A stretch of 31,822 nt of DNA from Verrucomicrobiota bacterium. GTDB lineage: Bacteria > Verrucomicrobiota > Verrucomicrobiae > Limisphaerales > UBA11358. A model generated the notes under the pieces. The model saw nothing but the letters and a program-made list of their open reading frames with translations, made no database searches and had not been told where the DNA came from. The translations under genes and the position numbers were made by a program. Shown here one piece after another: positions 31,683-31,822 of the stretch. Every line of letters starts with the position of its first letter. Position 1 is the first letter of the stretch. The stretch lies in contig JACZKP010000021.1 in the NCBI GenBank assembly GCA_014860005.1, forward strand, positions 1 through 31,822, read 5' to 3'.

Positions 31683-31821
31683 CAGCAGTTCTCATTTTGA
31701 AACTTGGCGGGGCGATGCGTTGAGCGAAGTTGGAGGCAGAAAGCCGATCCCAAAGGACGCCACCGGATTGTTTGCTTTCTGTAACACAATTGTAACTGTA
31801 CTTTTGGGTACCGTTCCGGCA
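31683..31821. repeat. Right copy of 139-bp terminal inverted repeat
   Basis: Exact reverse complement of 1-139. It starts right after the short gap that follows the Fis-type remnant, and the DNA on the window side of both copies is unrelated. Reading outward it gives the same open frame (SSHFETWRGDALSEVGGRKP) seen at the left edge, so the outward frame belongs to the repeat and not to the interrupted gene. Confidence 0.95.
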
Positions 31822-31822
31822 T

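Noticed and set aside
31262..31822. Reverse-strand frame spanning the right repeat
   Set aside because: It is antisense to the glycosidase signature and crosses the repeat boundary, so it is not one gene.

Overview
The window looks like a contig from a free-living Verrucomicrobiota bacterium (PVC superphylum) with high GC. The evidence is the gene families: a PVC-type membrane-bound dehydrogenase-like protein with a GDSL front domain, two Tat-exported Gfo/Idh/MocA oxidoreductases, a very long GreA of the kind known from Chlamydiae and Verrucomicrobia, a serpin, and several secreted beta-propeller or hydrolase proteins. I found no tRNA, rRNA, CRISPR array or phage structural module.

Edges. 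The window begins and ends with the same 139-bp sequence in inverted orientation (1-139 and 31683-31821, no mismatch seen). At the left it cuts a reading frame resembling the N-terminus of an N-6 DNA methylase. Next to both copies lie gene remnants: a C-terminal scrap of a PVC cytochrome/dehydrogenase protein (929-1258) and a Fis-type helix-turn-helix C-terminus (31443-31574). The simplest reading is that the contig stops at two copies of one mobile or multicopy repeat, set in regions of gene decay.

Left third (1.3-9.2 kb). A reverse-strand exported GDSL/PVC dehydrogenase-like gene is divergent from an SPFH-domain gene with a C-terminal helix-turn-helix. That gene heads a forward group: a hypothetical protein, a broken copy of the start of a zinc-ribbon gene, a small ORF plus PIN-domain gene (possible toxin-antitoxin pair), and a full double-zinc-ribbon membrane protein related in layout to the B. 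subtilis YdjG/YdjI type. A 76-bp direct repeat brackets the PIN module. A Tat-exported oxidoreductase follows.

Middle (9.3-20.5 kb). Purine nucleoside phosphorylase and cytidine deaminase overlap and form a nucleoside-salvage pair. After them come a hybrid histidine kinase that has lost its phosphoacceptor histidine, a LysR regulator, a secreted von Willebrand A protein, an inhibitory-type serpin and a DUF5069 protein. Long GreA (reverse) and RsmB (forward) are divergent housekeeping genes. A TPR protein follows on the reverse strand.

Right third (20.7-31.8 kb). All genes are forward and mostly exported: a second Tat oxidoreductase, a small lipocalin-like protein, a 710-residue fibre-like protein with YadA-type head repeats and an S74 self-cleaving chaperone domain, a PQQ-type beta-propeller, a zinc-ribbon/HExxH peptidase, a serine hydrolase fused to a second domain, and a phosphodiester glycosidase. 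This looks like an outer-surface and polymer-processing repertoire. Hairpins at 15770-15798, 22963-22999 and 25547-25591 are the main non-coding structures.
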